Source of the DNA: Erythroxylum novogranatense
Lineage: Eukaryota; Streptophyta; Magnoliopsida; Malpighiales; Erythroxylaceae
Length of the DNA stretch: 64,000 nt
Assembly: GCA_029891385.1 (NCBI GenBank)
Contig: CM057233.1
Span: 10,667,460-10,731,459 of the forward strand
Reading direction: 5' to 3'
The notes under the pieces were generated by a model, which did not search any database, was not told the DNA's origin, and was given only the letters and a program-made list of their open reading frames with translations. The translations under genes were made by a program, and so were the position numbers. This document shows, in pieces, positions 23,166 to 34,909 of the stretch. Within the stretch, counting starts at the first letter, position 1. Each line of letters begins with the position of its first letter.

Positions 23166-26100
23166 TATTGAATTTTTATTTTTATTTTGTTCGAACTTGT
23201 TTTTGTTAACATTGTTGTTAACAAAGTTTGAAACAAAGAGTAACATTGTTGTAGCTTATATAATAAGACAAAAGGGCTAAACCACTCACATCATGGTCAT
23301 TAAAGACATATGAGCAATAAAATAATACCATTGATCAAAGGCAAAACCACTCATATAATGGAGCTACATTGTCATAGTATGTGGGGATCATAAGCTTGGG
23401 GATCTAGGATTAGTTCCTAGTTTCCTCATGTCCAGAGAACTTGCGAGACTTGAAATGCCTAAGGGATGTGTAAAACTAGCCAATCTAATGACACATTTCT
23501 TTCTAAAAATTACTAAAAATAATATGCTCCTTGATTTACTTGAAATCATCTGAATATCTTACTTCATATCACATAACACTCTTATATTTCTTTCTTCTCA
23601 TAGAGCATAAATTCTATAACTTGACACTAACTTGAATACAACTGATTCCCCTTCGTGAGTTAATCTCAATTATTCTACCAAAGTTGGAAGTTGTGTCTAA
23701 TTGTTCCCAAAGTATTGTATCTTACATATGTTCAAAACCTACCTCTAAAAAGTGTTAGCAAGATGACATGTTACAAAACGATGTATTGTGTCTCCAAGAG
23801 TTGATTACAAAACTTGTATCTATAATTAGACAATGTTACACCTTTTAGTTTGCCATGGTATACAGCTTTCGTTTGATTGTTAGCCATAATGTAAATGATG
23901 CCCAACTGGAGTTACTTGGAAACTAGTAAGCCTCCACTAATTACCTTTTATAGAAGGTTCCCTAAAGATTTCAAGATATGAATTGTTTGTAAAGGTTTTA
24001 GAGCTATGCTTTAACAATACAATCCTATCTTTTTCATCCACTCTGGGTTTAAAATTAGGTATTCAGTTCATGATAGTATCAAGAATTCTATGACTAAAAT
24101 TCCATTCTCTATTAAAGATTATATTTTTAACATTAACTGAAAGAGGAATCATATTTTTCAATCTGTCAAGTTCCTAATATCTAAATAGGGGACCTATCTA
24201 AAATTAATTGTCAAAGTAAAGTCGCGTTTTTGAGTCATTTCCAATAAGATCTATCATTTTTTAGCTATGTTTTCCCTTAAGTTCAATAAATGATTGAGAG
24301 ACTCAGAATAACTTGGCTTGGATTAATAGACCAAAATGTTTTTTTATTAAACAAAACTGCATCAATTTCACATAAATTGACCCATTGTCAGTGAAAAGCT
24401 TCCATAAATTCTCTTATCCATAAGCATTTTATTGGTGGTTTTGATTGATTGTATGCCTAAACCTCTTTCCTACTCTGGTAAGAAAAATTCCAACCATCTT
24501 ACCTTGGCAATAGTTAATCAACTTTAGCTTACCAAAGAAAATTCTTTAGGATCCTCTCAATTACCTTAATCATGCTTTAGACTAAATGAATGTGACAACT
24601 TTAATGAATATGGAGATTTGTTACCACTACTAGTATAACCTAAAGTTTTCTTGTATATAATAGAAACTTATTATTCCAATGGCCAATCCATTTATGAATT
24701 GAGTTAAATAAGGGATGAAAATCTCTATATGATAGTATTTTATGTGAGATTAGGATTCTCAGATATTTGAAAAGCAGATCATGACTACTAAGATTATAAA
24801 TATTTGTGGCAATTCTATTCATTGCTTTTGAATTATTGTAGATGTAAATATGGTTGTTACTCTTGTTACTAAATAGATTTGACAAGGTACTATAGTAATT
24901 TAGTGTATCCATGAGAAATTGCAGGGAAGTGACCTCAGTTCCATATAGTGACAAGAGACCATCTTTAAAGGATAACTGATATAGTTGTAACATTTACATT
25001 TATGATGAAATATGAATTCTTTAGAATTTGCAACCTTATATGCCAACATTCTTAATATCACTTCTATGTCAAAAACAAATAGGTAAGGAGGGAGTGGATC
25101 TCCTTTTCTAAGGCCTTTAGCACCTTGAAAATATGTATTTTGTTCTCTATTAACAAGGATTGCATATAAGGTAATTGTAATGCACTACTCTATCTAAGAG
25201 ATGAAGATGTTTGGGAAGCCAAAAGCCTATAATATGTACAAAATAACGCTATGATGCAAAGATTCAAATGCTTTATTAAATTCAAATTTTGAAGACACAA
25301 CTTCTTAAGGCTTTTTACTATTATAACTTTTGAGCAACTCTTAAGCTAGCATTAAATTATCACATTTTCTCCTGTACTAAATAAATATTCCTTAAGTAAG
25401 GCTGGTGATAAGCTTTACCACCCTTTCAATCTTTTAGCAATTAGCTTGATAATCTTGTAAATGAAATTAAAAAAAGAAATAAGCTTAAAAAACGAAGTTG
25501 ACATTAAATTTTTTTATGATAAGGCAGATAAAAGATTTTTTTATTTCTTTAGCAAGCTTATGTATACAAAGAATTCTAATACCATAAATATAATTATATT
25601 AACTATTAGATGTTATTTTTACAAAAAAAAGCATCTAACCCATCGAGATATAGAGCTTTATCATGGTTCAATTTAAATAAAGCTTGTTTGATATCTAGGG
25701 CATTGAAAAGCCTTATTAGCTTCTCCTCTTACTTTTGAGAGATAAAGTTAGGGATGAATTCCATTATAACCTTGACTTGAGAACCACAACTATTTTAAAG
25801 TCATAGTAGATTCTTAAAATAATTCGAAGAAATTACTTTAATCTCCTCATATTCTCTAATGGTATCTTTATTGTGTTCTTTAAAGAGTAGATCTTATTAG
25901 AATTCCTTTTGCTAAGAATTGCGTTATAGATATCTAGTGTTTTTTTAATCACCATCCTATATTTAATGGATTCTTACCTTTTGTCTCGATAGTGAACAAT
26001 GGTTCTCTAATGCTTAAAAACAGTAAAATAAAGCCATTTTCTCATGAGCTTTAAGTTCTATATCCCCAGCCTGGGGGTTCAGTGCATTTTGAGTAATTAA

Positions 26101-27010
26101 ATTCTCCCTCAATTTGTGAATACTAGAATTTTCATCTTTAACCTTATTCTGATATAGCCTTTTCAAATCCACCTTAATTGCTTGAAGTTTCTACTTTAGT
26201 AATGAGTCCTCTCTTGATTGCCTCTTTAAGTTTTTCTAGATTAACCATTAGGGTATTGAATCTAAAAGGAGAATTCACTCTTCCTTTCCTTTCATCAAAG
26301 ATTTCTTTAATAGAAGAATGATCAAAACATAAAGTGGAATGGAAATAACCCCTTCTATTAACATTTCGAGGGCCATTAGGGGTTAACCAATGCCCTATTT
26401 AACCTCTTCCTTTTGCTCCTTATGAATTAGGAACCCTTAAATATTAATTCAATAGTTGGATTAATACTATTAAAGTCACCAAGTAAAATCTAAGGGAAAC
26501 TCATTGAGGAACTCAAAGGTTTAATATTATACCATAAAGAGCTACTCATGAACTCTTGATTAGCTCTTTATATAAAATTAATACTAGATATGTATGATCT
26601 ACTTCAATATTAATCAGGAGATGGATAAGTTGATATGAGGTAAAAGTTTAACAAACCTTGATTATACTTGGGTCATAAGCTATTATAATCCTCATATTAT
26701 GGCGGTCTTGGTGATTTGAGATGATTTTCCAATTTCTGCCAAAAATCTAAGAGAACTTATGTAGCTTATCTACTTTAATTCTTGTTTCTAATAATCCAAC
26801 CAACTTCAACTTCTCTGATAGTAAATAGCCTTTGATTATCTATTATTTTTAGAGTAATTCATGTCTCTTATATTCCATATTATAATCATCAAGAAGAATC
26901 GAGGGACTAAGGTCCTTTGTTCTTTGATTTCCTTTCATGTTTCTTTTTAGTATTTATCACTGAATTTGTAAAGACGTCGAAACCCTTCATGACGACCTCT
27001 TTAGAGGTAG
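23165..27010 (-). mobile_element. Decayed L1-type LINE (ORF2), minus strand
   Basis: On the minus strand the parts appear in LINE order. The endonuclease start is seen as WNIRDMNYSKNN-like residues near 26830-26885. The RT block FNKAFESLHHS is at about 25245-25290. FQGAKGLRKGDPLPPYLFVF lies at about 25060-25135. RGLGIQSIKTTNKMLMDKRI follows near 24390-24460, then a zf-RVT-like stretch (SSWASFTLWLTIKRKLYTM) at about 23850-23920. The 3' end reads AAATAAAAATAAAAATTC on the minus strand at about 23170-23187, which may be the old A-rich tail. Stops and frameshifts are numerous. ORF1 was not recognised. Plus-strand frames here, such as 25461-25676, are shadows. Confidence 0.8.
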
Positions 27011-27213
27011 ATTACAATTATCTTTTAAACTATCTATACTATATTACACAATGGGATTAGTTTCCTTAAAGGGGGTTATTTTATCTCTTAATAAAAGTTG
27101 ACTTAGTTCTCGATTCAGAAAGTCCATAACTTCATCCTCATTCCTAGTTTTCTCTTGAATTAGAGTATTAAGTGCCTTATTCTCTTGTATCCTTCCCTAG
27201 CTGTCAATATGAG

Positions 27214-28482
27214 TGACACATGGATAATTGCACATATTTTTACCCCATATTTGATGTGTTTTTTCTTGATATTTTATACTTTTATTGTATATTTGGTACT
27301 TAATTCGCTTTAAGTGAGTTTACATAGCATAATTGCCTTTATTGACTAAAAGGATGAGAATTCAGACGAGAACACGGTAGAAATTGAAGATTTGAAGTGC
27401 ATAAAGGATGCACAACCATGCACATGGTCGTGCACTTTCTAAAGCTCGTGCATCTTTATGATTTTCGTAATTTTTGGTTATGCACGGTCTAATGCATGTT
27501 TTAAATTTTTGGATAAAAAGAAATTTTTGGAAATAGTCATGAACAATTATAGAGTAGACGGGATGACATGGAACTTATTCTCTAGGTGCAATTTTGAGAG
27601 AGAAGCGGAAACTATGAAGAAATCGTTGAAAAATCCATTGAAATACAAGATCAAGCTTATACATCGCAAGAACATTCGATAGAAGACAATAAGGGAGATT
27701 TAAAATTATGAACCCATTATTTTCATTTCATTTTCTTTCATTTTATGTTTGATTTCGTGTTCAATAATGTGTAACAAAACATCGAGTTAGTATTTAGGTA
27801 AGATGAACCTTATATTAATACTTTGATATGATTTGATTCTTTTATTAATATAATTGGTGTGATTGTTATATTGGATCTGATTACGTATTTGATTTATAAT
27901 CTATTTTCATACATAAAGATTGAGAAATTCTAGGTTTGAATAGATCTACCCTAATTTGAAGGAGTTGATTACAACCATAAAGATAAGATGACATAAATTT
28001 CTAGATTAGGGTCAAACTTAATAGAGGGATTCATAAATTGGTAATGCAATCCTATAAACTTTAACTTGAATAATTCAATTGGAAACCTCAAGATTAGTTA
28101 TTAATAGACTCAAGGTCAGCTATTAGCAACCATAGGAGTCTCCACAGTCCAATACATTAACAAAAAAAAACATGATAAAAGATCAATCTATTAAGGTTTT
28201 AGGAGGATTTGAACCTAGATACTAATTTATGATAATGATAATTTTCTGAGTGAAGTCCACTATCTTTGTGTTTATTATTGTTTCCTATTCTATTTTACTT
28301 GCTTAGTTTTATTTCCTTTAACTAAAAATCCAAAACTAGTCTTTAGGCTAGATAATAGGGGAAGGCTAATTACTAGTATTCATCCTCTTCGTGGGATCAA
28401 CCTGTACTTGTTGGTACTAGTTATAACTATGCTATGTACTTGCGTTTATTACAATATTGACTAACACAAAATAAGTCAATCA
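27214..28482 (+). mobile_element. Athila-type LTR (5' LTR of a non-autonomous element)
   Basis: TGACACATGG... to ...AGTCAATCA, 1,269 bp. Its first ~195 bp match 31724-31916, and its 3' half matches the LTR at 60830-61640. The last 150 bp include TTAGGCTAGATAATAGG and GTGGGATCAACCTGTACTTG, common just before the PBS of Athila-like LTRs. It starts about 200 bp beyond the LINE 5' part. Confidence 0.75.
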
Positions 28483-28488
28483 AGTTTT

Positions 28489-28506
28489 TGGTGTCATTGT
28501 TGGGGA
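28489..28506 (+). other. Decayed PBS of the Athila-type element
   Basis: TGGTGTCATTGTTGGGGA, six bases after the LTR. It differs from the usual Athila site TGGCGCCGTTGCCGGGGA (tRNA-Asp type) only by C-to-T and G-to-A changes. Confidence 0.75.
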
Positions 28507-28749
28507 CTTTGATATTAGGATGGACATTTTGTTTTATCTTTGTTTTTATTTTTTTAGATGTGTCTTTTGTATTTATTTTATTTTATTTTATTGTATCTTA
28601 TTATATTTGTGGTTTATTGTAGGAATTATGATTCAATGTTATAACCTCAACTCTTAAAGAAAGGATAGAGCAGATGAGACTTTTGTGGAAGCTAGAATAT
28701 GTCTTCACAATCTATATCAACACCATATTGGAGAGAGGGGTGTTCTAAC

Positions 28750-29170
28750 ATATTTTCAGAAGAGCAATTGATGTTTAGGTTGTGTCACGACATTGGTGGG
28801 AGTTATCACTACAATCATAAATGTTGAGCACCAACATATGTATGGGAGCGACCGAGCATGTGTTATCAACCTCATAGGGCCATATACAAGAATAACTACA
28901 ATTTAGAATGGAGTAATTCTTACTCATATGGACATAATGATTACACTCCAGCTGGACATTTACAACACCAAGCACCTACAGTTAATAAGCCAACTTTGAA
29001 AGATATGATGGCTGATTTTATTCAAGAGTAAACCATGAAGCATCACCAAGAAGAGGCTCAAATACAAAATTTGGTGAATTTATTGGGCTAACTGGCAGAC
29101 AAATTATTTGACGAGATCTAAAGGAGTGAGCCTAGTCCTATTGAAATGGATGTTAAAGAACATGGAATAA
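28750..29170 (+). pseudogene. Athila-type gag C-terminal remnant
   Basis: The frame reads NYNLEWSNSYSYGHNDYTPA at about 28884-28950, then VNKPTLKDMMADFIQE at 28981-29030, and ITITLNSHDELPRKE at about 29170-29210. This matches the late part of Athila gag (the Asn/Tyr/Gln-rich stretch, then SLEDLM-type helix, then ITLRSG-type block). It begins only ~260 bp after the PBS, so most of gag is missing. It has stops at 29031 and near 29089. Confidence 0.6.
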
Positions 29171-29204
29171 CAATCACTCTCAACAGTCATGACGAGCTTC
29201 CAAG

Positions 29205-29700
29205 AAAAGAAAGTGTTGTAGATAAATTAATGGAAGTCCTTGCCAAAATGAAAGGTAATTGACACAAATTTGAGAGTGGATAAAAGACAAGGGTTAGCTT
29301 CATGAATGGAGGAATGTTCCGAAAAGAGCCCCTAGTAGAAAAAGAAATGGAGGAAGAAGAGGAAGCAAGTCTTAGAGATAAATTAATGGAAATCCTTGTT
29401 GAATGAAAGTTGATCGATAGGAATTTGGCAGTAAAGAAAAGACCAAGGTTAGTTTCATGAATGGAGGGACATTCTAAGAAGATCTTCCTGAAGAAGAAGA
29501 CAAAGAAAAGGGAAACATTATAAAAAACGTAATGGAATACCTTGAAGAACTTAAACTTAACTGACGTGAATTTGAAGAAAGAGTTTCTTCACCTAAATTT
29601 CTTGACCATAACGCATAATAATATTATAATACTATTAATATAACAAAGTAAAGACAAGGAAAGGTTTGGCTTCATAAGTGGAGTGTTATTATAAGAAAAG
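29205..29700 (+). repeat. About three diverged tandem units of ~150 bp
   Basis: GATAAATTAATGGAA recurs at about 29221 and 29379, with a diverged copy near 29530. GGTTAGCTTCATGAATGGAG at about 29291 recurs at 29446 as GGTTAGTTTCATGAATGGAG and more weakly near 29665. Read in frame, each gives a Lys/Glu-rich segment with a Phe-Met-Asn-Gly-Gly core. The units belong to the internal part of the Athila-type element. Confidence 0.7.
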
Positions 29701-31705
29701 CTTATGGAACAAGAAGAAGTATCCATTCGAGAAGAGAAAATAAAGGAGTGGTTGAAGATAACTGAAGAAGGTGAGCCAAAAACCTCTGTCTAGGAAGAAG
29801 AAGAAGACGAGAGGACAGAGGAGGTGGAGGAACCAAGTAAGCAAACTACTGATGAGGTGTTGATAGTGACCTTAAGTATAGAGGGTTCCCACTTCCTCAA
29901 AGACAAATTATTCGAACTAGTTGATGATTTAAAAAGTTTTATTATTCCCCCTTTTATTAACAATTTGTCATTACAAAGGGCATTATTGCTTAAAATTGGA
30001 TCTATTAATTTGATAAATTATGTCCTTGTTATTATCTTGTCGCTGGTGGTTTATTTACAAGCTATGAAATTGCTTTGTGGAGAAAAAAGTGGAAGTAAGT
30101 CGTTGATTATTAATCTAGGATGAAGTTAAACATGCAAGTTATATCGAGCTATCGACGTTAAAACCCAAGAGTTAGTTTTGATTTTAGTTCAATTTTGATA
30201 TTATCTTGTGTTTGCTTTTGTCTTAGTGTAGAATTTTATTTTCTGTTATGTTATTTTTTTTCCTTTTCTTTTATATTTCGAAAGGATGTTAGTCTCATAT
30301 GGGATGGATCCAAATCAAGAAATCGTCATATTTAGAAAAGTACCACTAAACCCTCTCACTTTTTCATAAATGCTTATATTGTGTACATTGGGGCCAATGT
30401 ATAACTTTAAGTGAGGGATGGGTTTAATGAATTCTAATGACTTCTTTAAGCTTATTATAATCCTGATTATAAATTTTATAACTAATATCTTGAATTGGTT
30501 AAATCTTTCCATGAATACTATGTTTCATTGTTGAATATTGATTTCAATTGGAATGCAAAAGGATGATGGTTATAATAAAATTAGTTTTCTAAGTCATACT
30601 TTTGTTATCATTGAAATAATCAAGTTGAATTAAATTGCATATTATTTACAGACATATATACCTATCTTTTTCGTGAGCTTTTGATCTTAAGAGCAATTTT
30701 TAAAATTTTTTTAAAGCTTTTGTTATTCTTTCATGTGTGTGATATCATGTATAGTAGGATAATTCTAGAACTTGCTTTTGTTATAAATATTGAAACCATA
30801 TTTGTAAAATTAGAAGCATTGATATGATGAAGGCACTTAGATTTACCAATTTGCTTTAGCCTATGTTTTTGAAATCTCCATAGGCTAAAATTTACCTTTA
30901 CGAATAACCAAGTTGAGCTTTAATCTTTTTGATTGATTAAACGAACATATTAACCTTTTTCATTGATTAAACTGGCATATTAACTTTTATCCTATTTTTC
31001 TTTGAAGACCTTTTTATTGTTTTGAACCTTGAAGGTTATTTACATTATTTACTTGTCGAGATTTGAAATTTGTAAATGGTCCAATAGTTGTTTAATTGTG
31101 GTACAGATTGGAATAGTGAAAAAAGAAAAAAATAGAAGAAAGAAAATAGAAAAAAGAAGAGAGAAAGAATGAATAGAAAAGAATAAATTTATGGTACTAA
31201 TAAAGTTGCATTGAAAGGACTTATTTATACTTTTAAAAATTCTTGAAATATATTTTATAGGAAATTTTCTTTAATTTAATATTTTATTAACCCACTCATA
31301 CCTTACCTAAGTCCCATTACAACCTTATAAGATTGTTTGATTTTTGTTTCTAGTTTGAACATAAGTGGTGAAGATGTGATTTTTAGTGCAAACAGGTATT
31401 AAGAATTCTCATATGCTTTGGTTAAGAGTTTATATACTTTTTACCCTAAATACTTGAGTGCATTGAATGAAATCTTTGTAATGGTGTGAAGAGATATGCT
31501 TTTGATTTCAATGCAATTGTTGATGTGATTACTATTAATATTACTTTGGAAGTTAATTTCAGGACAACTTGACTCTAATTGTATGTTAATTTGACTCAAT
31601 AGGATATGATGATGTATAATATGAATGGAGAGACTGAGATTGACGATGGATTGATATTGTAGAATTTATAATTTTGATTATGGTTTGTTTGAGGACAAGC
31701 AAAAA
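29701..31705 (+). other. Internal non-coding part of the Athila-type element
   Basis: One 99-codon open frame at 29824-30123 (MEEPSKQTTDEVLIVTLSIE...) has no motif I recognise and no conserved neighbours; it may be what is left of pol. The rest is AT-rich with no domains. No RT, RNase H or integrase motif was found, so the element is non-autonomous as it stands. Confidence 0.55.
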
Positions 31706-31723
31706 CTTAAGTGTGGAGATATT
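31706..31723 (+). other. Polypurine tract of the Athila-type element
   Basis: GAGGACAAGCAAAAACTTAAGTGTGGAGATATT runs into the LTR start TGATAGATGG. The wording 'gaggacaagcaaa...aagtgtgg' before an LTR is characteristic of plant Athila-like elements. Confidence 0.8.
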
Positions 31724-31916
31724 TGATAGATGGATAATTGAACATATTTTAACCCCATATTTCATGTGTTTTTGCTTGATATTTTATATTTTTGTTGTAT
31801 ATTTGATACTTGAATCGTTTTAAGTGTGGCTACACAACATAATTGCCTTTATGGACTAAAAAGATGAGAATTCGGACAAGATCACAGTAGAAATTGAAGA
31901 TTTAAAGTGCAGAAAT
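31724..31916 (+). mobile_element. Truncated 3' LTR of the Athila-type element
   Basis: It matches the first ~195 bp of the LTR at 27214, then the similarity stops within GATTTAAAGTGCAGAAAT. From there the sequence is gag-pro DNA of a second Athila-type copy, so this LTR was cut by recombination or by deletion. Confidence 0.8.
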
Positions 31917-31918
31917 AG

Positions 31919-34373
31919 GAGAGGAGGCTATTTATAAGGAAGAAGGAGAAAAGAAACAGGGAGAAGAAGGAAGCAAAAAAAAAAAACTTAGAATTCCCTA
32001 TCTGTCGAGCCTCAATAATTAAACATTTATAAAAAAAATTAGTAAGCTTATTAAATTTCTTAAAAAGTTTCATACTAATGTTTTGTTTATTAAGGTTCTT
32101 ATATAGATGGCCAAGTATGTCAAGTTTTTAAAGAATATGCTAAGAAACAAGCAAAAGTTAGAGGAATCATTAATGATAGCACTAAATGGGGAATGCTCTG
32201 CTATTGTCCAAAATAAACTATTTAAATTAAAAGATCTAGGGAGTTTTACTATCTCTTAAACTATTTATAGTTTTTCAATAGACAAGGCATTAACAGATAT
32301 AGGAGAAAGTTAAATTTTAATGCCTTATTTTATGTTTGAGAAACTAGACTTAGAAAGCCTTAAAAAAATTATGATGAGTAGCCAATTAACTGATAGATCA
32401 ACTAAATATGCTAGAAAAATTATTGAAGATATGCTGGCTAAAATTAATAAATCCATTTTCCAATTGATTTTGTTATCCTTGATATGAATAGAGCTATTAT
32501 AGATGTTTAGGAAGGGAAATTGATACATAAGATTTGGTTTACGCTTACTTAATAGGGTCCTTAATTTTATACATCTTTAGTCACTACTTCATTTTCATTT
32601 ACTATATTATAAATTGTAAATAATATAATAAAATAATCTCTAAGGAAAATGTTAGGAATAAAATTGTAGAAACAGTGAAAATTATAACCTAAAACAAAGT
32701 CTTGTTCCATCTCATATTGGATATGTAAGCTCCCATATGAGTAAGAGGAGCAAAAAAACCTATGTTCCATAAAGAAAAAGGGTTTACAATTTTAAGTCTA
32801 TTGAAGAAAAGAGTGTGGAACACACCTATGTTATAATTTATACCAACTTAAAATTGAGGCATGCCTAAAGACATACTTGTGTCAAGCCACATAATTCAAA
32901 ATTTAGTTTTGATATAAATTTTTAGTGTTTAAAGATACATGTCCATATCTTAACTTGTGTTCATTTCTTATGTTTAATAACTAATTCTTAGTGAGAGAGA
33001 TGACTTATAATACAATTATATTCCATGTTTTGGGTTCCAAATTTTGAAAACATTGTTCGTAATCTAAAAGCCCCAAAATCACATTATTTTAATTATCTCA
33101 AATCAAATATTTTCCTAAATTTAAGCTCTTTGTCACTAAAAATCTTTCTAGATCACTTTTTTATACTATTTTTAAACCACATATTCAATTTAACCTTAGA
33201 TTAACACGTATTTTTCCTAATAAATTCAATTCTTTTCAAGGTTAGGGTATAGTTCATTAAAAAAATTAGGGTTTTGCTATTTAGGTTAATCTTTTATCAT
33301 TTGTTTTATAGTTAGGAAGCCAAAATCTAAGAGAAAATAATCGTCCATAAGTAAGTGAAGGAGAAGGTGAAGAGAGAGGGCTTTTTACAAAGCTAAGACT
33401 AAGCTCCCTTATATAGTGCATGCCTATTTTTGTGCTTTATTATGCCACCTCACCAAGAAAGGAATGATATCCTAAAAATCAGGCCCTTTGAGTGAAATTG
33501 TTCTTTGGACATGTATATTGTTGTGCTATTTTCTGCTCTTAAGTTTTCTCTATCACAAATTAATTGGTCATAACCTAAAACAAGCACATCCTTTGTAAGT
33601 AATATGATAATGGATAGAGTGTTGACCAAATAAGGAGGCTAGAATAATCTTATACACTCTCCTACTATCAACTAGTCAAATGATATAAACAGGTTGATTA
33701 TTGATGAGATTGATTACAAATATAAAATAGAACCTAAATAAAGGAATAGATCACTGGGAACAAATAAAGAAAATAATCAAGTAAAGACTACATATATGAA
33801 CAATGTCAATATAAAAACTCTTCTTAGCACCATGTTTACAACTATGATTCTATAAACTTATAAGGTTTTTAATATTAGGATTGGTATAAATTATGAAATT
33901 TCTCTCTCTTGAGTTACAATCACATATTCTTTAGTTGATTAACTAAGATACTATATCCAGTTGAAACCCTTAAAAATGAATTAAGTTTTATGAATCTCCC
34001 TGAAAGTTTAGCCCTACTACTAGAAGATTTATGTAAGTCTATCTTTAGCACTCTATACAACTCTGAACATCTAAACTATGATCCATTCACTTACAAGTTC
34101 TCTTTAATCTTCCACATGAAAATTTAATATAATTATAATCATTAGATTTAATTAAACTCACTTTTATTTTAAAATAAAAATTATTTAATAAATAAAATTG
34201 GATCAATCCTTAAAAGGAAATAGTCTTTGCATTAAAAAATGTAAAGGATAGAATAAAACACATAAAATTAGAAAGAGTTCGAGATGAAATATGTATATTC
34301 TAATCTTTGGTCTATTAGGATGATTATATTTATTCCAATCAGCTCTAGTCTATTAGGATGATGCTCAATCTTC
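31919..34373 (+). pseudogene. Athila gag-protease copy 1 (first part)
   Basis: Joined frames read PKYVKFLKNMLRNKQKLEES at about 32113-32171, GECSAIVQNK at 32189-32218 and LKDLGSFTIS at 32229-32258. MPYFMFEKLDLESLKK lies at 32320-32370 and YARKIIEDMLAKINKSIF follows. This is the Athila gag C-terminus leading into the retropepsin domain. The catalytic motif reads DIGES in place of DTGAS, followed by a stop. After about 32555 both this copy and that at 56459 continue into the same ~1.8 kb of AT-rich non-coding DNA and not into RT. It is broken off at 34373 by the SIRE LTR and resumes at 39844. The minus-strand frames at 31882-32770 are shadows. Confidence 0.85.
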
Positions 34374-34909
34374 TGAAAGCGATCTAGAAGGGGGGTTGAA
34401 TAGATCTTTGAGCTTTTTGTAATTTTCTACAACAAAATCAGAAGTTAATTCACACAAAAACAATTTAAACAAATTTAAATGAAATGAGTAGGGAAGAAGA
34501 TCAAACACTGTTTTTATAGAGGTTCGGTATTAAGACCTACGTCCTCTACCTAAGCTCCCACTTAGGATTTTGCCAACCACTTTATTGCACACTTTGTAGT
34601 TGAGTGTGAACTTTTTACAATGCCACTTGATTTCCGGCTCAAGCTACCTTTACAATCGATTTGTCTTCCGGCACAAATCCTACCTCACACGTGACCTTTC
34701 ACTAGTCACTCAAATTGTAAGAGAAATAAGATAAAGATTGAGGAACAAGTGCTCAATACAGTTGTGTAACAAAATAAGAACAATAATGAGCAATTTTGGA
34801 GCAAAAGAAGAGTATTTTCACTTGTAGAACTTAGTTGTCTCTTCATCAATCATCCACTCTTTATACTTGAAGAAAAATAACTGTTGGAACTCATTCTAGC
34901 CGTTGCATG

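Noticed and set aside
24640..24993. 117-codon minus-strand frame as a separate gene
   Set aside because: Lies inside the LINE between RT and its C-terminal part, on the same strand; it is LINE sequence and not a new gene.
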